A stretch of 64,000 nucleotides of DNA, from the NCBI GenBank assembly GCA_963756715.1, contig CAVWOV010000002.1:5230-69229 (forward strand), written 5' to 3'. Positions 63,778 through 64,000 of this stretch are shown here, in pieces. Source of the stretch: VAZQ01 sp963756715 (GTDB lineage: Bacteria; Pseudomonadota; Alphaproteobacteria; Rhizobiales; Xanthobacteraceae). How positions within the stretch are numbered: the first letter of the stretch is position 1; each line of letters opens with the position of its first letter. Below the pieces are notes generated by a model. The model did not search any database, was not told where the DNA came from, and saw only the letters and a program-made list of their open reading frames with translations. The translations under genes and the position numbers were made by a program.

Positions 63778-64000
63778 ATGACGGCATATATTCAAGGTCG
63801 CGACGTCAATCTCACCTTTCGTCCGCCGAATCGTGGGCCGGTCCGCGCGCTCCAGCACTTCGATATCGACGTCCAGGCCGGCGAGTTTATCTCGATCGTC
63901 GGGCCTTCCGGCTGCGGCAAGAGCACGTTCCTGAACGTCCTGCTCGGCCTGCTGTAGTTCGATTCCGGTGAACTCAAAATGGCCGGCAAGACGATTTCCG
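63778..64000 (+). pseudogene. ABC transporter ATP-binding protein (nitrate/sulfonate/taurine type), partial, in-frame stop
   Basis: Starts MTAYIQGRDVNLTFRPPNRGPVRALQHFDIDV and has Walker A GPSGCGKSTFLN at residues 43-54, as in SsuB/TauB-type ATPases that energise uptake of sulfonates, nitrate or similar anions. A TAG at 63955-63957 interrupts the frame right after LLGLL; the same frame continues FDSGELKMAGKTIS, the expected continuation of the family (normally a Glu or Gln codon here). So either a GAG/CAG to TAG change or an error. The frame runs off the right edge; permease and binding-protein genes are presumably outside. Confidence 0.75.

Overview
The window is about 64 kb of high-GC alphaproteobacterial DNA, most likely from a Hyphomicrobiales (Rhizobiales) chromosome of Bradyrhizobium/Pseudolabrys/Rhodoplanes type. 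The evidence is the ctaC-ctaD-ctaB-ctaG aa3 oxidase cluster, an IalB-family protein, a PodJ-like polarity protein, the ligase-associated DNA damage response genes, two orphan Bug-type solute-binding proteins, and several families of dispersed palindromic repeats typical of that group. No species call is possible from sequence alone.

Layout. 1-4.1 kb: cytochrome c oxidase operon on the minus strand. 4.4-5.1 kb: secreted IalB-family protein behind a G-rich tandem repeat. 5.2-11 kb: an accessory patch with a broken HTH gene, a RelBE-type toxin-antitoxin pair split by a palindromic repeat, an orphan HTH antitoxin, an unrecognised two-gene unit (a 48-aa membrane protein plus a 232-aa protein) behind three stem-loops, and a complete IS1380-family element with a TTAG target duplication. 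11-18 kb: tldD, a PAN-domain protein, a CPA2 antiporter, a Bug protein and a GT39-like transferase. 17.8-28.6 kb: gshA, beta-oxidation genes (fadJ-like, thiolase, acyl-CoA dehydrogenase), an unusual AAA+ protein fused to a release-factor-like domain, and a fasciclin protein. 28.9-35.6 kb: MerR regulator, PodJ-like protein, TauE/SafE exporter with its TIGR02186 partner. 35.6-44.9 kb: DNA repair set pdeM-lhr, exonuclease and ATP-dependent ligase, with a phosphoesterase and a serine hydrolase lying between exonuclease and ligase. 44.9-47.2 kb: pyrD, DUF952, S24 regulator. 47.2-54.5 kb: catabolic genes (Bug protein, VOC dioxygenase, luciferase-like oxidoreductase, RidA, binding protein, cupin, Asp/Glu racemase family, HpaB family). 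55-62.3 kb: URC-type uracil catabolism pair (GTP cyclohydrolase II-like and URC4) followed by M20 peptidase, luciferase-like, alpha/beta hydrolase and amidohydrolase genes. 62.3-64 kb: a zinc alcohol dehydrogenase and the start of an ABC ATPase.

Two cautions. First, about fourteen otherwise ordinary genes carry single-base frameshifts, and nearly all are one extra base; this looks more like insertion-biased sequence error than gene decay, so I mark these genes as frameshifted but treat them as probably intact in the organism. Second, no tRNA, rRNA or CRISPR array was recognised. The most interesting item is the AAA+/release-factor-like fusion at 23.8-26.6 kb, which lacks the release-factor GGQ and SPF motifs and the Clp D2 aromatic pore loop.
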